64,000 bases of DNA from Liolophura sinensis (taxonomy: Eukaryota; Mollusca; Polyplacophora; Chitonida; Chitonidae), in assembly GCF_032854445.1 (NCBI RefSeq), contig NC_088297.1:20163127-20227126 (forward strand), given 5' to 3'. Below are positions 1-10,249 of this stretch, piece by piece. The stretch's first letter is position 1, and every line of letters starts with the position of its first letter. Below the pieces are notes generated by a model. The model saw only the letters and a program-made list of their open reading frames with translations, did not search any database and was not told the origin of the DNA. Both the position numbers and the translations under genes were made by a program.

Positions 1-450
1 CAAAGATTGATTTTGTTCTCGATTATATTATTTTATAAGATTAAATTTCTCTATTCTACCAATAAGGAAACGTTCAACGGGTTGATTCTCGTTTCACTGG
101 CAGGTTCTATCAAAAGCTTTAGTAAAAACAGGAAGCAGTAGCTATTACAAGTACACGAGGTGATATGAGGGGTGGGGGGTATGCTGATTTTGACAGTGTA
201 CAAATATAGAAGACTTTATTTGCGGAAATACATACATAGATATTAAGTCGTCCTTATTTCCGTGATCTCAGAAAAAAAGATGGATAGCCATTGTACAATA
301 TGTATAGACTGCCATGTACTCTCTGCTCCTGGGATCTAAAGTTGAGGACAGTAAGAGGTTCACGATGCCGGTGTGGCCGTTTGCGGAGATTAACGCTCGT
401 TGGAGAATACGTCTTCCACCCATATAGTGTGCATATGTTTAAGTATCTGG
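1..450. other. Intergenic, nothing recognised
   Basis: AT-rich sequence upstream of the first SINE fragment. No gene, RNA gene or repeat array was recognised. The short ORF that begins near 291 runs into the SINE head and has no recognisable protein character. Confidence 0.6.
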
Positions 451-562
451 GGCCTCCGTGGCCGAGTTGGTTAGCGTTCTAGCACTGCGCAATGAACCAG
501 GAGCCTCTCACCCATGCGGTCGCTGTGGGTTCAAGTCCAGCTCATGCTGGCTTCCCGTCCGA
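451..562 (+). mobile_element. SINE family A, 5' head only
   Basis: This begins with a tRNA-like head: an A-box-like TGGCCGAGTTGGTTAGCG and a B-box-like GGGTTCAAGTCC. The family's CTCATGCTGGCTTCC follows, and similarity stops after about 110 bp. Full copies (see 7131-7397) continue for another 150 bp. It is therefore a 3'-truncated copy and not a tRNA gene. Confidence 0.8.
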
Positions 563-563
563 C

Positions 564-1281
564 AAATAATATACTCCACTCAGCAATTTCCACCAACAAG
601 AAACGCTCTGGCGTCCCCCTTTATTGGCCAAAATTCCTTAGAAAGACGTGAATTGATTTGTCGGTAATTGAAGATAAACAAACGTCTCTGGAAAGATTTG
701 GAGTACGAAAATACGTAAGATTATTGCCAGTCTGTCTTGTTTATATGAGTTTTGATGTTGAATGTAGTTACCAAAATCCAAGTAGCTCACACCAAAAGAA
801 CAAATACGTGAACATAGCATCAAATTTCCCTCTTGTTACATCTTATTAGGCGAAAACACCCTGTTTTTTGACGCTTTCGTGACGTTTAAATCCCTCAGCA
901 CGTTCTTCCAAATCGACGTGTTGATCACGAAAGACAGCATGAATCCTATGTATGGGGAACATATATATCCATTCTATCGGTGGACAAAAACGATTTCTAG
1001 GATCTAAAATTGCACCGAGTCAAAGACCGAAGCATTTTATTAAGGTAACTTGGGCCAATATGAGGCAGTATTGATTGAACTTGGAACACAAGTGAAGTTT
1101 CTGTAAAACGTGAAATGTTGGTTTGTCTGCGCATGTGCCATTCATTGATTGGCTGAACAACTTATTTCTCCTTATTCCATATTGAATACAAGTGATATCA
1201 CTCTAGAGAATCGTGCATTTCAGTCATCATATTTAAGAAACTCGTCCAAAGAGTATCGTTTTCTCACTACCGATTATCGTG
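564..1281. other. Intergenic, nothing recognised
   Basis: Non-repetitive sequence with no recognisable gene. Short ORFs on both strands overlap each other and read as chance. Confidence 0.5.
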
Positions 1282-1516
1282 GTATGCAGCACAATGACCC
1301 AGGGGCCTCTCACCAATGCGGTCGCCGTGAGTTAATGTCCCTGCAGCTCATGCTGGTTTCCTTTCCAGCCGTAGGCCTACGTGGGAATGTCTTTCAGCAA
1401 CCTGCGGATGGTCGTGGGTTTCCCTCCAGAGTTTTCCTCTCAACATAACTCTCGCCGCCGTCGTATAAGAGAAATATTCTTGAGTACGGCGTAAAACTCC
1501 AGTCAAATAAATAAAT
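1282..1516 (+). mobile_element. SINE family A, nearly complete
   Basis: It starts inside the tRNA-like head (AATGACCCAGGGGCCTCTC). It then has the central block CAACCTGCGGATGGTCGTGG and ends with the family tail ATTCTTGAGTACGGCGTAAA followed by an (AAATA)n run. The A-box is missing, so the copy is probably truncated at its 5' end. The class is a tRNA-derived SINE with a conserved central domain; I cannot say by eye whether it belongs to the published Nin-DC or MetaSINE group. Confidence 0.85.
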
Positions 1517-1528
1517 TATGGGAAAAGG

Positions 1529-1700
1529 GTCGTGGCCAAGTGGTTACAGATGCTTGTCTCACTAGCACTAAGACACACGATTCATGCAGTTCACTGAAAT
1601 CCACTTTTCCACTAATATGGTTGGTATATCTGTTCGCCATGCACCCTGTTCGTCATCGTGTGTGTTTGCCCTCACTTTGATTTTGTATAAAATACATAGT
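1529..1700 (+). mobile_element. Possible tRNA-derived SINE, different head
   Basis: Right after the family A copy comes a tRNA-like start with an A-box-like TGGCCAAGTGGTTA and a weak B-box-like stretch about 45 bp later. No intact acceptor stem or anticodon arm could be drawn. It could be a chance match. Confidence 0.3.
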
Positions 1701-3050
1701 TACCGGGATTTTTGAGGACTAGAAAAGGAAAAAAACATGAATAGGCCTACACTGTCAAATGTCCTGCGAATTCCTTAAATCTAACAATCGCCACGATATG
1801 GTTGAAATATTGCTGACGTTGCGATAAACCATAATAACTTATTGAACTTATCAAGCTAAATATCAGTAATTATGGAGACCCTATATCCATTCAGATATAC
1901 TAAAACGATTCTTGGGATATACTATACTATTTCATACGGAGGTAAAACACGGAAGAATTTGTTAGTCTAATTTAACGTATTTTAGTCCAGAAAAATCATA
2001 TCGACTGAAGGCGGAACGAAAGTTTAAGTGAAATAAACTAAAAAAAGATGAAGCAAGGGTCATCAGATAGCGGACAAATGAAGACTATGCGTAAAAATAA
2101 TTTCATCTATTTTCTTTATTTTATTTTTTTAGCAAAGCACCGACGACAGTTTAATAGTTGGCAAGTGGTCAGGTAACCGGTGAAATGCGCCCCTTGTCAA
2201 TTTACCTCAGTTATTCCTTTATTCTGACTTTTAGTGTATATGATCAAATAAGCCTACAGGCCCCCAAATACCACTTAAATAGAATTAGAAGGGAAAGGAG
2301 TGACATGTGGAAATCCCGAACCATTCATTAAATATATTTACGGAAGCCTGGGTAGGCCTCAATGAGTCCGCTAAATCACAGATTTTCATCAATACAAGAA
2401 ACATGTCAGAAATACATAACCCAATTGTCAATGACAAACCCCCATATTGTTCAAAAGATTTGTATAGTAATCCCAAATCCATATGAAGATGGGTTTATTT
2501 ATTGATTTTACTGATTAGCCCTGAAAAGATTCCAAAGAATCGCATGTCCATTCAGTGCGAGGACAATGAATGGGCCTAAGTGATTTATCGAAATTCGTGC
2601 GATATTCGTTAAGCGATGAAAACAAAACAAAACAAAAAAAAAAAAAAAACGTACCGCTCGATTCACTTCAAAACCATCAATTACAGCATCGGTTTCCCAA
2701 GGAATGTAGAATCACCTGATGTTGTGTCAAGCGTAGTGAAATCGAAAAGAAAAGCAGCTCACATGCTGGAAAGACTGTTGATGTTCAAAGAATGGTTTCT
2801 AAATGGATCTCCAATTTAACCCAAATTACACACGGGATATAGACGACAAAACCCTTATATTTGAAAGGAGTTCGGTCCTTACATGACACCTTAGAGGCTG
2901 TCTATAGAGTATTATAGTTCACCATTTAGCCTATATTTTTTTCAACTTTCGGATTATACACTTTTTGCTATAACATTCGACCTATAAAAGGAACGTTTAT
3001 ATCCAAATTTTAAGAATTTCTTCTTCACTTCCTTTGTTATTAGTACAGGC
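1701..3050. other. Intergenic AT-rich stretch
   Basis: No gene was recognised. An A-rich run lies near 2625-2650. The ORF that begins around 2616 starts inside this run and is low-complexity at its N terminus. Confidence 0.5.
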
Positions 3051-3057
3051 ATACACT

Positions 3058-3172
3058 GTTTCAACAAGTCTGAAGTAACTAATTTGTCAGCAATTCCGAA
3101 GAAACTAATTTGTCAACAATTCTGAAGTAACTGTCAACAATTCTGAAGGAACTAAGTTGTCAACAATTCTTT
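3058..3172 (+). repeat. Short degenerate tandem repeat (about 20-32 bp)
   Basis: The phrase CAACAATTCTGAAGTAACTA recurs four times with small changes and length differences (TCAGCAATTCCGAAGAAACTA, TCAACAATTCTGAAGGAACTA). It directly precedes the Penelope-like fossil. Confidence 0.6.
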
Positions 3173-3289
3173 CTGGAAAACCATCCCTTTAATTGAAGCA
3201 AATATTTTGATTTCCTTTAGGCCTGTTAGAGCATTTCACCCAAGATACCTTCCTAGACCATGGCACAAATTTATGAAAATAAACAAACT

Positions 3290-3925
3290 GACCAGTGTGT
3301 GTGTGTTCTTACGATACAACATTGACTCCAAGTGCTAATTTTTGAATTTCATTCCTGAATGAACTTACTTTCCTCTGTACTAATTTGAGATCAGACGGCT
3401 TTACCAGCATTAGTGTATCAACAACGAATCTCATATAACTTTTTACAATTCCGTCCTGAATAAGATTTTCTACAACCTAATTTTCTAACTCAGTCAATAG
3501 AATATTTGCCAAAACTGGGCCAAGGGAAAAGCCCAAAGTGACTCCACCCATCTCTTTGTACAACTCACCTTTACATACGAAAGTAGACTAAGTACAGGAA
3601 TACAATAGTAATTTCTTCAAGGTATTTTTCTTCAACTTAGTACTGATTACCGTTTACCTTTTGCTGATAAATTCTGTCTAGAGCAATATCGGTGACAAAT
3701 ATCAAGGGTACATTGGCAAAGGAAGACTCTACATCAAGTGATACATATCCATAACCATAATTAAACAATTCCTGTGGTACGTTCTGTGTCCTGTTTACTG
3801 CCTTAGACGATTTCTGTAATGTGTATTCATTAACAGCTAACGGTTTCTTTAATGTGGCCAGAAACTTTCCAGGATAATAATACGCCGCTCCGGCCTGTCG
3901 TGTCTATCACTGCTTTAAACTTTAG
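3290..3925 (-). pseudogene. Decayed Penelope-like element reverse transcriptase
   Basis: Read on the minus strand, this stretch carries the reverse transcriptase blocks of Penelope-like retroelements in the correct order and spacing. A block with PGKFL-like sequence followed by KKPLAVNEYTL lies near 3800-3880. Motif A reads SLDVESSFANVPL (about 3704-3742). The template/primer-grip block reads YKEMGGVTLGFSLGPVLANI (about 3500-3561). The catalytic block reads RFVVDTLML (about 3405-3430), where a functional enzyme has the aspartate pair VDD; here the first aspartate is valine. The frame is broken by a stop and frameshift between motifs A and B (about 3590-3650), a stop near 3477, and a frame change near 3880. 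No GIY-YIG endonuclease was seen. It is a dead fragment of about 640 bp. The class is an eye-level match but fits in four places. Confidence 0.75.
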
Positions 3926-4484
3926 AAGAATGCTTTGTGAGTCTTCGGCGGTTGTGGGCACGTCCGGGTTTTGTTGACGGAGGTTATTGAGCTGTACGCC
4001 TCTGTTTTAATTTTTCCTCTGTTTTTCAGCGTCGACAGGTATCTCCCTGTTGTCAGTGTTCTAATGATCCAACGAAATGCAACGCTTTTCGTTAACCGTA
4101 ATTTTCGTTCCTTTGATTATATATTTACTTTCCTCTTTTCACCTTTCCGATATTTCACAAGGCTTTCAGCTCTTAACAGATAACAGGCACCATAATATAA
4201 GATCGATACATCATCTGGTTCATACGTCTTTTGAGTCAGAACAAACAGAGTTGGATATTGACTTTTGCTTCCGCTGTGACAAAACATAGTCAATAAACAA
4301 GCGTGACTGCGCATCCTGCATCACTTCCTGTTAGCTGGATACACCCTACACTGTTCACTGATGAATGCAATACTCTTATTTCATGCATATAAAGGAACAG
4401 TAATCGTTGCTAGACAATTTGTACTGTTCTATGTAAATGCAACGACATCTGGCGTGCTCCTTCATCTCATACTCCTCACAACGC
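3926..4484. other. Intergenic, possible further decayed element sequence
   Basis: This lies just upstream (minus sense) of the reverse transcriptase fossil, so it may hold its decayed N-terminal part. No motif was recognised. Overlapping ORFs of about 65-70 codons on both strands have no recognisable product. Confidence 0.35.
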
Positions 4485-5500
4485 ATGCTCCTCTCCAACG
4501 CTCACTTTTCATCACTGCCACCATACTGCCCGACAGCGCATGCTCCTCTCCCAACCCCCACTTTTCATTACTGCCACTACACTGCCCGACAGCGCATGCT
4601 CCTCTCCCAACCCCCACTTTTCATCACTGCCACCATACTGCGCGACAGCGCATGCTCCTCTCCCAACCCCCCACTTTTCATCACTGCCACTACACTGCCC
4701 GACAGCGCATGCTCCTCTCCAACGCTCACTTTTCATCACTGCCACCATACTGCCCGACAGCGCATGCTCCTCTCCCAACCCCCACTTTTCATCACTGCCA
4801 CTACACTGCCCGACAGCGCATGCTCCTCTTCCAACCCCCACTTTTCATCACTGCCACTACACTGCCCGACAGCGCATGCTCCTCTCCCAACCCCCACTTT
4901 TCATCACTGCCACTACACTGCCCGACAGCGCATGCTCCTCTCCCAACCCCCACTTTTCATCACTGCCACCATACTGCACGACAGCGCATGCTTCTCTCCC
5001 AGCCCCCATTTTTCACCACTGCCACCATACTGCCCGACAGCGCATGCTTCTCTCCCAACTCCCACTTTTCATCATTGCCACCATACTGCCCGACACCACA
5101 TGCTCCTCTCCCAACCCCCACTTTTCATCATTACCACCAAACTGCCCGACAGCGCATGCATCTCTCCCAACCCCCACTTTTCATCACTGCCACTACACTG
5201 CCCGACAGCGCATGCTCCTCTCCCAATGCCCACTCTTCACCACTGCCATCATACTGCCCGACAGCGCATGCATCTCTCCCAACCCCCATTTTTCATCACT
5301 GCCACTACACTGCCCGACAGCGCATGCTCCTCTCCAACGCTCACTTTTCATCACTGCCACCATACTGCCCGACAGCGCATGCTCCTCTCCCAACCCCCAC
5401 TTTTCATCACTGCCACTACACTGCCCGACAGCGCATGCTCCTCTCCCAACCCCCACTTTTCATCACTGCCACCATACTGCCCGACAGCGCATGCTCCTCG
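4485..5500 (+). repeat. 56-bp minisatellite, about 18 copies
   Basis: The unit contains CGACAGCGCATGCTCCTCTC, CCAACCCCCACTTTTCATCA and CTGCCACCATACTGCC. Successive CGACAGCGCA starts (4531, 4587) are 56 bp apart. Variants of 55 bp (CCAACGCTCAC) and 57 bp (one extra C) occur, and copies carry either CCACCATACTG or CCACTACACTG. No stop falls in any plus-strand frame and 56 is not a multiple of three, so three long overlapping ORFs of 326-420 codons arise. They encode the same 56-residue repeat in shifted register. These ORFs are repeat artefacts unless expression is shown. Confidence 0.95.
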
Positions 5501-6252
5501 ATGGCACGAAGCGATGCTAAACGATCGACGATCACCGTGTCATGGCTTCGTATGTCTTTATCTAACTGCAGCTTTGTGTCATCGTGTCATCACTTCGTAC
5601 AATGTTGTGCGATACGACGATGAAAACAATGGTACGAGTATACCCATAACTGGCTTCATGAAAAAACAACAAAATCTTAATAGGCCTACATGTATTTAAA
5701 AGCTGTATGGGTTGGACAAAACCAACTGTCACTTTTTTTGTAACCGACGACTTCAAGGTTAAAGGCATATATTCTTTGCAAGATTTATGCGCACAGCGTT
5801 GTTTTGAAAACAGTGGGCCTATTTTAAAGGTAAACTTCCGCCTTTTTGTAACAGTTCGATGTAGATATTACGTCACACCTTGTGGCATGATGGTAAAGTG
5901 GGCGTAGAATGGAATATATAGTGATCATTCATCAAAACAGGGCCCAGACATGCGCATAACACTGGGATCGGTGATATAATCACGACGCGAAAAAACGACA
6001 AGTTGCGTGCCGCGTGTCCATATACTGGCTTCTTCTTGCTTTCCCCCTGGACGTGTATACATATGCGTAAGTGAGTGTCTCGCTAGTCGTGATGTCGAAA
6101 CTAAACATATGGTATACACATAAATATACCAGCGTGTTAACGGGGAATAAATGAGAAATAAATAATCAAATATAAGAATCAACAATAAAACAAGACTGAA
6201 TTACACACGATATAAGCAACAACTTATGATTCACGACATCAACCTGTGGAAA
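5501..6252. other. Intergenic, CpG-containing unique sequence
   Basis: The first 120 bp after the array carries many CGA/TCG words. No gene was recognised. Confidence 0.45.
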
Positions 6253-6262
6253 ATTTTATGAT

Positions 6263-6288
6263 ACCCCCCCCACCCCCTCCCCCCGGCG
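6263..6288 (+). repeat. C-rich homopyrimidine tract
   Basis: Runs of C interrupted only by A or T. No coding content. Confidence 0.7.
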
Positions 6289-6339
6289 GTACATGTATGC
6301 TTGTATATATATATTTTGACACAATCCTCTGTGTGCTTA

Positions 6340-6712
6340 GTGACCGGCCCGGATAGCACAGTTGGTAGAGCCTCCGCTTCGGGACCGGTAGATCCAGGAT
6401 CAATCCTTGGTCGAGTCACACCTAAGACTTTAAAAGAGGAAGTTGTAACTTCCTCGCTTGGCGTTCAGCATGAAGGGGATAGTGCAACGACTGGTTGACC
6501 CGTATCAGTATAATGGCTCGGGCGGGGCGTCTTACTTGCCTTCGGTAAGTCGTCTCAGTGATGCAGCACTAAATAAAAGAGCGGTGGAAACCCGTCCTGC
6601 AACAAGGAGGCACATTACACGTGCATGCACCCTAATGATTCCTTCGTCGTCATATGACTGAAAAATTGTTGAGTACGACGTTAAACCCCAAGCACTCACT
6701 CACTCACTCTGT
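6340..6712 (+). mobile_element. SINE family B, full length
   Basis: The tRNA-like head includes GATAGCACAGTTGGTAGAGC (A-box region) and a B-box-like GATCAATCC. A long body of about 280 bp follows. The tail reads TTGTTGAGTACGACGTTAAA and ends in a (CACT)n tract. It is about 370 bp and looks complete, with both termini present. The tail resembles that of family A but the body differs, so it is a separate family. Similar elements are common in molluscs; this is recall, not a search result. Confidence 0.85.
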
Positions 6713-7130
6713 GTGCTTAGTTTGGTGATTGTTTCAGGGGAAGTAACTCTGTGACAACACTAAGTTCCGAATTCACTGGCGTTAAAACTGTTTTCAGCAT
6801 TATTAGTATTGGAGTGCGCTTCGACTTAACTAATTTGCGTGATATATGGACGATTATCAAGTTTCACAAACATAAAAAAAGTTGTCTCAGTTAGGCTAAA
6901 AAGTATTTCGTTAATATTCTGTCGTTGCAGCAGAGTGATCTGTGTCAATAAATATAGCACATATATATTCTATTATAATTCAATGCACAGATTGTATTAA
7001 ACTATAGCAGGGTATTATATTGTTGAATACGACACAGAGTTGTGTCATGATAAGAGCATACATTCTAGTATCACTGAGACAACAGGCTTTCTATTAAAAT
7101 TAAGAGTTTTTAAGAGGTGAACTCGTCTTT
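6713..7130. other. Intergenic, nothing recognised
   Basis: AT-rich sequence between two full-length SINEs on opposite strands. Confidence 0.5.
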
Positions 7131-7397
7131 AATTAATTTATTTATTTAATTGGTGTTTTACGCCGTACTCAAGAATATTTCACTTATACGACGTCGGCCA
7201 GCATTATGGTGGGTGGAAACCGGGCAGAGCCCGGGGGAAACCCACGACCATCCGCAGGTTCCTGGCGGGCCTTCCCACGTGCGATCGGAGAGGAAGCCAG
7301 CATGAGCTGGACTTGAACTCACAGCGACAGCATTGGTGAGAGACTCCTGGGTCATTACGCTGCGCTAGCGCGCTAACCAACTGAACCACGGAGGCCC
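7131..7397 (-). mobile_element. SINE family A, full-length reference copy
   Basis: This is the most complete family A copy in the window. On the minus strand it runs from GGGGCCTCCGTGGTTCAGTT (A-box) through GAGTTCAAGTCC (B-box), CTCATGCTGGCTTCC, the central block CGGATGGTCGTGGG, GGCTCTGCCCGG and CATAATGCTGGCC to the tail ATTCTTGAGTACGGCGTAAA and an (AAATA)n end. It is about 265 bp. Both pol III box regions are intact by eye. Confidence 0.92.
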
Positions 7398-8527
7398 CAA
7401 ACTCGTCTTTAAAGTAGAGTGTGCATTCGGCATTGATGATTTGTAAAACTATATATTTAAGCTTTGCAGTTCAACAATGTTAGGCTTTTATACATTAGGA
7501 CGTAATTAGTGTCATTACTGAACAATTCTTCAGTATATATAGCCTTAAACAAGAATTAAATAAACAATGCAAAATGTATCGTGATCACATTTACTCTTTA
7601 ACTTGTTGAAAAGAAAAAAATCTCGACTTTACACTGCGACTGTCAAAGACGGACTGTTCCGGTCTAATGATGCATGTATGGCTCATATTTAGACATACGT
7701 GGGGACTGCTGCATGGCCATCTTGCCCTATATATATTAAAAGTTCAAAGCCGATATCTTAAATGCAGGCTTTGTTGCAACAGGACAATGGGCTTGTTATG
7801 TATAGACCTTGCTCGTATCGTAGGTACATTACATACGATAACTGTGTATATAACTTCCACATATATACGGATACGGCGACAGCGTATATATCATCGGTGG
7901 ACGTTTGATAAATTGTATTGAAAAAATTAGGCGGCACTCATATATTGATTAACAATCTCAATATTAACATGATCGTGTCCCATCGATCATTTTATGAAAT
8001 CACCATACATGTGTGTACCTGTAAGCATGTATGCACGAGTCATCGTTCTTGCATAACCGAAACTTACGGCAATATGATAATTGCATAACTGAATAGAGTA
8101 ATTTAATCCTTGCGTATATTACACGATGAATAATGGATGGCACTTATGCATGGATTAATAAGCATGAGGTGTTAGAATCCTGTGACAAATTGTATCAATT
8201 TTCAACGTTTTTCTCTTTTCGTTATTATGTACCGCCTGTGTTTCAGGACTACTTTTGATAATACCTTATATACCGCCATATCATTGTGTGTTTAATTTTG
8301 TGTCGCCATTCTGACTATATGGTACACAGTTATACACATGGACTCATGAATATGCATAACATATAATGTATATATGATTATACCCAGAATTTGACCGGTG
8401 AACATAGGGGTATATAATTAAATAAAACATCTGATTTAGCATCACCTTTATACGACAAAATCTGCATATTAACTGTATAACTTACGCCCTTGTATATATA
8501 TAATCATTTTATAATATAGATTTAATG
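7398..8527. other. Intergenic AT-rich stretch
   Basis: No gene or element was recognised. It is rich in TATATA and GTATAT words. Confidence 0.5.
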
Positions 8528-8816
8528 AAGATCGGTCGTTTGGTAAATTTAATTGTCTTTTAATAGTTTTTCCTCGGTCATTCTTCATTTGCCATTCTTT
8601 TTTCACGCCATAGTTAATATGTACACAGAAAATGATTCCCGAGTTGCAACATTGGGAACATTTAACTCACAAAGATCGGTCGTTTGATAAATTTAATTGT
8701 CTTTCAATAGTTTTTCCTCGGTCATTCTTCATTTGCCATTCTTTTTTCACGCCATAGTTAATATGTACACAGAAAATGATTCCCGAGTTGCAACAATGGG
8801 AACATTTAACTCACAA
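8528..8816 (+). repeat. 144-bp tandem duplication (two copies)
   Basis: AAGATCGGTCGTTTG starts at 8528 and again at 8672. The two copies differ by only a few substitutions (for example TTTGGTAAA versus TTTGATAAA), which points to a recent local duplication or an assembly artefact. Confidence 0.95.
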
Positions 8817-8910
8817 AAATATGCTGATCCGATCTTGCGTTTGTTTAGCGTCAAATATTTAACATATGATCATCATCCCATGACATTATAGTATATATCA
8901 ATGTATGTAT

Positions 8911-9256
8911 CTATGTATGTTTGTTTAAGGTTTAACGTCGCACTTAACAATTTTTTACACTTATGGCGACGAGTCATTAGGTGTTTGTAGGGCCTGCATT
9001 TAATGCCGCCGAAGTTCTGTCGAAGTTGCCACTGTAGTATCATACCGAAGACACTACAGACACGCCTCCCAGTCACAATATACTGACACGGGGCCAGTCT
9101 GTCCTGTTTCCTTGCTCTTATCTCTCAGTGCTGAGCGCCAAGTGAAGCAGCAACAAGTACCATTTTTAAAGTCTTTGGTATGACCCATACCCGGGTTTGA
9201 TCGCGAGACTCCCGACTTCTAGCTAGGTGGACCCTCTAACCATTAGTCACCCGTTC
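8911..9256 (-). mobile_element. SINE family C, full length
   Basis: On the minus strand it begins with GACTAATGGTTAGAGGGTCC (A-box region), and a B-box-like CGATCAAACCCGGG follows. It runs through a body of about 260 bp containing ACTTGGCGCTCAGCACTGAG. It ends with a tail like TTAAGTGCGACGTTAAAC. The layout is that of a third tRNA-derived SINE family, about 340 bp. Confidence 0.8.
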
Positions 9257-9428
9257 AGCAGTTTATTGTAATATGACACAATGGACTCAGTTGTGCATTA
9301 CGCCTTTTACATGACATGCCAAAGATATATATTTTTTCTGTCTTGTTTACCTGTTGGTGTTTTATTATTGTTTTCAGTATATGATTTTGTAGTATACTTT
9401 GAGTAAAATGTAGACAGGCTACTATAGG

Positions 9429-9649
9429 CCTACCGTACCGTAACGCTAAGCTTCGGTCATATTCACTTGCACGCGGACAATTTCACTCAAAAAACCGGCT
9501 CGAACCCTACCTTATTTTCGCTTTCCACCGATACCCTAAAACTTCCGAAATGTTTGTCAAAGCCAGCATTGGTAAACCATAAGCCAGGGGGTTTTTTTGG
9601 TGAAATTGTCCGCCTGGGTACCTGGCCGAAGATGGGCGTTACGGTAGGG
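9429..9649. mobile_element. Long imperfect inverted repeat, MITE-like
   Basis: The outer arms are CCTACCGT...GTAACGC...CTTCGG on the left and CCGAAG...GCGTTACGGTAGGG on the right. The inner arms are near perfect: CGGACAATTTCACTCAAAAA (from 9474) against TTTTTTTGGTGAAATTGTCCG (to 9612). Each arm is about 60-70 bp around a loop of about 85 bp. It could be a non-autonomous DNA transposon or a foldback structure. It lies about 480 bp upstream of the EXT1 YY1-type site. Confidence 0.75.
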
Positions 9650-9654
9650 ATGTT

Positions 9655-9860
9655 AGGCTCATCTGTGGGCTAAGCAAGTGGCTACATAGAGAAGGAGTGA
9701 ATGACAGCGGAAAGAAGCAAGCAAAAACAAAATAAAACACCCACCCCCTGTCCCCGCACAGCACCCTCCCCTCAATATGGGAGGCCCTGTTTAATACAGG
9801 GGAGAACATGTACGAGGTATTCCAGTAGTCAGGGAAGATCTATTTTTTTGTTCAAAAACT
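9655..9860. other. Upstream flank of EXT1 promoter
   Basis: Mixed-composition sequence with a C-rich stretch near 9738-9775. No element was recognised. Confidence 0.4.
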
Positions 9861-9877
9861 TCCGATTCGCCGCCGTG

Positions 9878-9885
9878 TGACGTCA
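9878..9885. promoter_or_regulatory. Consensus cAMP response element (CRE)
   Basis: Perfect palindrome TGACGTCA, extended to GTGACGTCAC, preceded by the CpG-rich TTCGCCGCC. It lies 365 bp upstream of the EXT1 start codon and about 245 bp upstream of the YY1-type site, a usual distance for CREB/ATF sites in promoters. That it regulates EXT1 is inference. Confidence 0.6.
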
Positions 9886-10126
9886 CAGGGGTTTCGAGTT
9901 CACCAGTAGTGGGCAGAGTTCGACTGTCAAATCAGAAAGTCTTTCTGCACCAGGCCATGTACAGATAAATATGCATGAGTGGGACAACTGAAACAGACTG
10001 GTTACATCTTGCACACACATGTGCCAAATTTTAAGCGCTGAAAGGACTTGTATAAAAAAGAAAACAACTATGATTGTGTGAATGGGGATATAGAAACCGC
10101 TGTGATTGCACATGTGCCAGATAACA

Positions 10127-10136
10127 AAGATGGCGG
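10127..10136 (+). promoter_or_regulatory. YY1-type site at the likely transcription start region
   Basis: AAGATGGCGG matches the core of the YY1 promoter motif, which in animals is typically found at or just downstream of transcription starts and in this orientation. It suggests that EXT1 transcription starts close to here, giving a 5'UTR of roughly 120 bp or somewhat longer. No convincing TATA box is placed for this start; GTATAAAA near 10050 is a possible one. Confidence 0.6.
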
Positions 10137-10186
10137 ACGGTGAGGCAAGACAGGGAGATCGGTGTGGGAATTTACCGTTGTTATGA
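10130..10186 (+). promoter_or_regulatory. Upstream ORF 1 in EXT1 leader (18 codons)
   Basis: The ATG lies inside the YY1-type motif, in a strong context (A at -3, G at +4), and reads 18 codons to TGA. If the transcript starts upstream of 10130, this uORF would be met first by scanning ribosomes. The start site is not known, so its presence in the mRNA is uncertain. Confidence 0.4.
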
Positions 10187-10236
10187 TGGATTCTAACAGT
10201 AGTAGCCGATCCAGAATGCGTCAGAAGAGTGAATGA
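10183..10236 (+). promoter_or_regulatory. Upstream ORF 2 in EXT1 leader (17 codons)
   Basis: It starts with two consecutive ATGs and ends in TGA 13 bp before the EXT1 ATG. Its first ATG overlaps the stop of uORF 1 as ATGA. The short gap to the main start would favour some repression of EXT1 translation. This is inference from position only. Confidence 0.45.
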
Positions 10237-10249
10237 AGATCGTAATTAA

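Noticed and set aside
451-540. A possible tRNA gene
   Set aside because: The pol III boxes are good, but no closed acceptor stem was seen and the same head recurs in the family A SINEs joined to a shared body. It is a SINE head.
4361-5699. Two 420-codon ORFs and one 326-codon ORF, Pro/His/Ser rich
   Set aside because: All come from the 56-bp minisatellite, read in three frames. No independent coding evidence.
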